NCBI GenBank assembly: GCA_947483455.1
Contig: CANKNK010000116.1
Coordinates: forward strand, 1 to 6,002
Direction: 5' to 3'
DNA length: 6,002 bases
Source: Comamonadaceae bacterium
GTDB lineage: Bacteria; Pseudomonadota; Gammaproteobacteria; Burkholderiales; Burkholderiaceae_C
Under the pieces are notes generated by a model. It saw nothing but the letters and a program-made list of their open reading frames with translations, did no database searches and had not been told where the DNA came from. Within the stretch, counting starts at the first letter, position 1; each line of letters opens with the position of its first letter. Shown here in pieces: positions 5,419-6,002 of this stretch. The translations under genes and the position numbers were made by a program.

Positions 5419-6002
5419 TAGGCATACATGCTAGGCGCGCCCGGCGGCCGGGACTTAAAGCGCTTGTGCACCCAGTAGTACTGGGCCACGTCCTGGTTGA
5501 TCCATTGTTCAATCGCCTGGTTCATGCGCAAGGTGTCGGCTTGCAGGTCCTCGCCGGGAAAATCCGACCAAGCATCGCTCAAGCGGACTTCATAACCACC
5601 GGGAACCAGGCGGCTGACCAAGGTGCACACACGCGCCCGACCCAGCTTGGCAAAACGCGCCAGCGCTGGCACGGTGGCGGCAGGTACGCCGAAAAACGGA
5701 ACCCACAGCGCGCCTTCCACCCCAAAATCCATATCCGGCGACAAGTGCAGGCGTATGCCTTTGCGCATTCCACGCAATACCGGTTGGGGGCCGTCTTTGC
5801 GGGCAATCGAGTGCACGTTCCCCGAACGATTACGACCCTGCACCATCCATTCCTCCGCCCAGGCATTGCTGAGGGGCACATAAATGCAAGCGGTGCTGAT
5901 TTGCTGCAACTCGGTAAGTACCACGCCGCCGACATCCAGACCCACCATATGCGGCGCCAAAAATACCAAGGGCCCGGGCTTGTCCAGTTCGGCCAATGCG
6001 CC
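5418..6002 (-). CDS. Lipid A biosynthesis acyltransferase, LpxL/HtrB family (partial, N-terminus outside window)
   Basis: The visible 194 residues are the C-terminal part of a membrane-associated acyltransferase of about 290 residues that transfers a secondary acyl chain from acyl-ACP onto the lipid A precursor at the inner-membrane cytoplasmic face. The frame is open to the window edge; a TTG near 5996 is an internal leucine, not a start. The catalytic HX4D motif is H18 and D23 (HMVGLD) in visible numbering. SPDMDFGVEGALWVPFFGVPAATVPALARFAKLGRARV (about 89-126) is the family's characteristic central block, and ACIYVPLSNAWAEEWMVQGRNR the preceding segment. The C-terminal QYYWVHKRFKSRP matches the usual family end WxHRRFKxRP. 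Which paralogue this is (LpxL or LpxM-like) cannot be told, so no symbol is given. It converges on engB across a 130-bp gap. Confidence 0.9.
   Translation of the reverse strand, partial: GALAELDKPGPLVFLAPHMVGLDVGGVVLTELQQISTACIYVPLSNAWAEEWMVQGRNRSGNVHSIARKDGPQPVLRGMRKGIRLHLSPDMDFGVEGALWVPFFGVPAATVPALARFAKLGRARVCTLVSRLVPGGYEVRLSDAWSDFPGEDLQADTLRMNQAIEQWINQDVAQYYWVHKRFKSRPPGAPSMYA

Noticed and set aside
5227..5421. 64-codon plus-strand frame covering the engB end and the following gap
   Set aside because: It overlaps engB out of frame, has no ribosome binding site or family resemblance, and reads through the hairpins of the convergent gap.
1..6002. Mobile elements, CRISPR arrays, tRNA or rRNA genes, toxin-antitoxin or defence genes
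   Set aside because: No transposase or integrase motifs, spaced direct repeats, cloverleaf sequences or defence domains were recognised in either strand; the window is nearly filled by housekeeping genes.

Overview
The window is ordinary chromosomal core sequence from a betaproteobacterium, most likely order Burkholderiales and probably family Comamonadaceae (Rhodoferax/Polaromonas-like). I base this on the protein sequences, the moderately high GC and the gene order PBP1A, frataxin, LptM, LysA, MsrQ/MsrP, cytochrome c4, EngB. The lineage is my recognition from memory, not a database result. I see no mobile element, CRISPR array, tRNA, rRNA or phage gene, and no clearly new multi-gene system.

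Layout, left to right. (1) 2-394 (+): the C-terminal end of penicillin-binding protein 1A, starting just before the KTGTT active-site box. (2) 395-724 (-): cyaY (bacterial frataxin), whose stop codon directly abuts the PBP1A stop. (3) 737-922 (+): the small outer-membrane lipoprotein lptM, divergent from cyaY across only 12 bp. (4) 919-2199 (+): lysA, diaminopimelate decarboxylase, joined to lptM by an ATGA overlap. (5) 2162-2800 and 2807-3781 (-): msrQ and msrP, the periplasmic methionine sulfoxide reductase system; msrQ runs 38 bp into the end of lysA. (6) 3851-4483 (-): a dihaem c4-type cytochrome c. (7) 4568-5287 (+): engB, a ribosome-assembly GTPase, divergent from the cytochrome. (8) 5288-5417: a non-coding convergent gap rich in inverted repeats. 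(9) 5418-6002 (-): the C-terminal two thirds of an LpxL/HtrB-type lipid A acyltransferase, cut by the window edge.

Several genes serve the cell envelope: peptidoglycan polymerisation (PBP1A), LPS-translocon assembly (LptM), lipid A acylation (LpxL-like) and the last step from meso-diaminopimelate to lysine (LysA). MsrPQ repairs oxidised methionines in the periplasm, and the c4 cytochrome carries electrons in the same compartment. CyaY and EngB are housekeeping proteins for iron-sulfur/iron handling and large-subunit ribosome assembly.

The points most worth a second look are regulatory and structural: a possible leaderless lptM start, two tandem hairpins before the coupled lysA start, a four-copy CAGTCG/CGACTG cluster at the engB 3' end, and the absence of the resB/ccsB cytochrome-maturation genes that I recall lying between the c4 cytochrome and msrP in many relatives.
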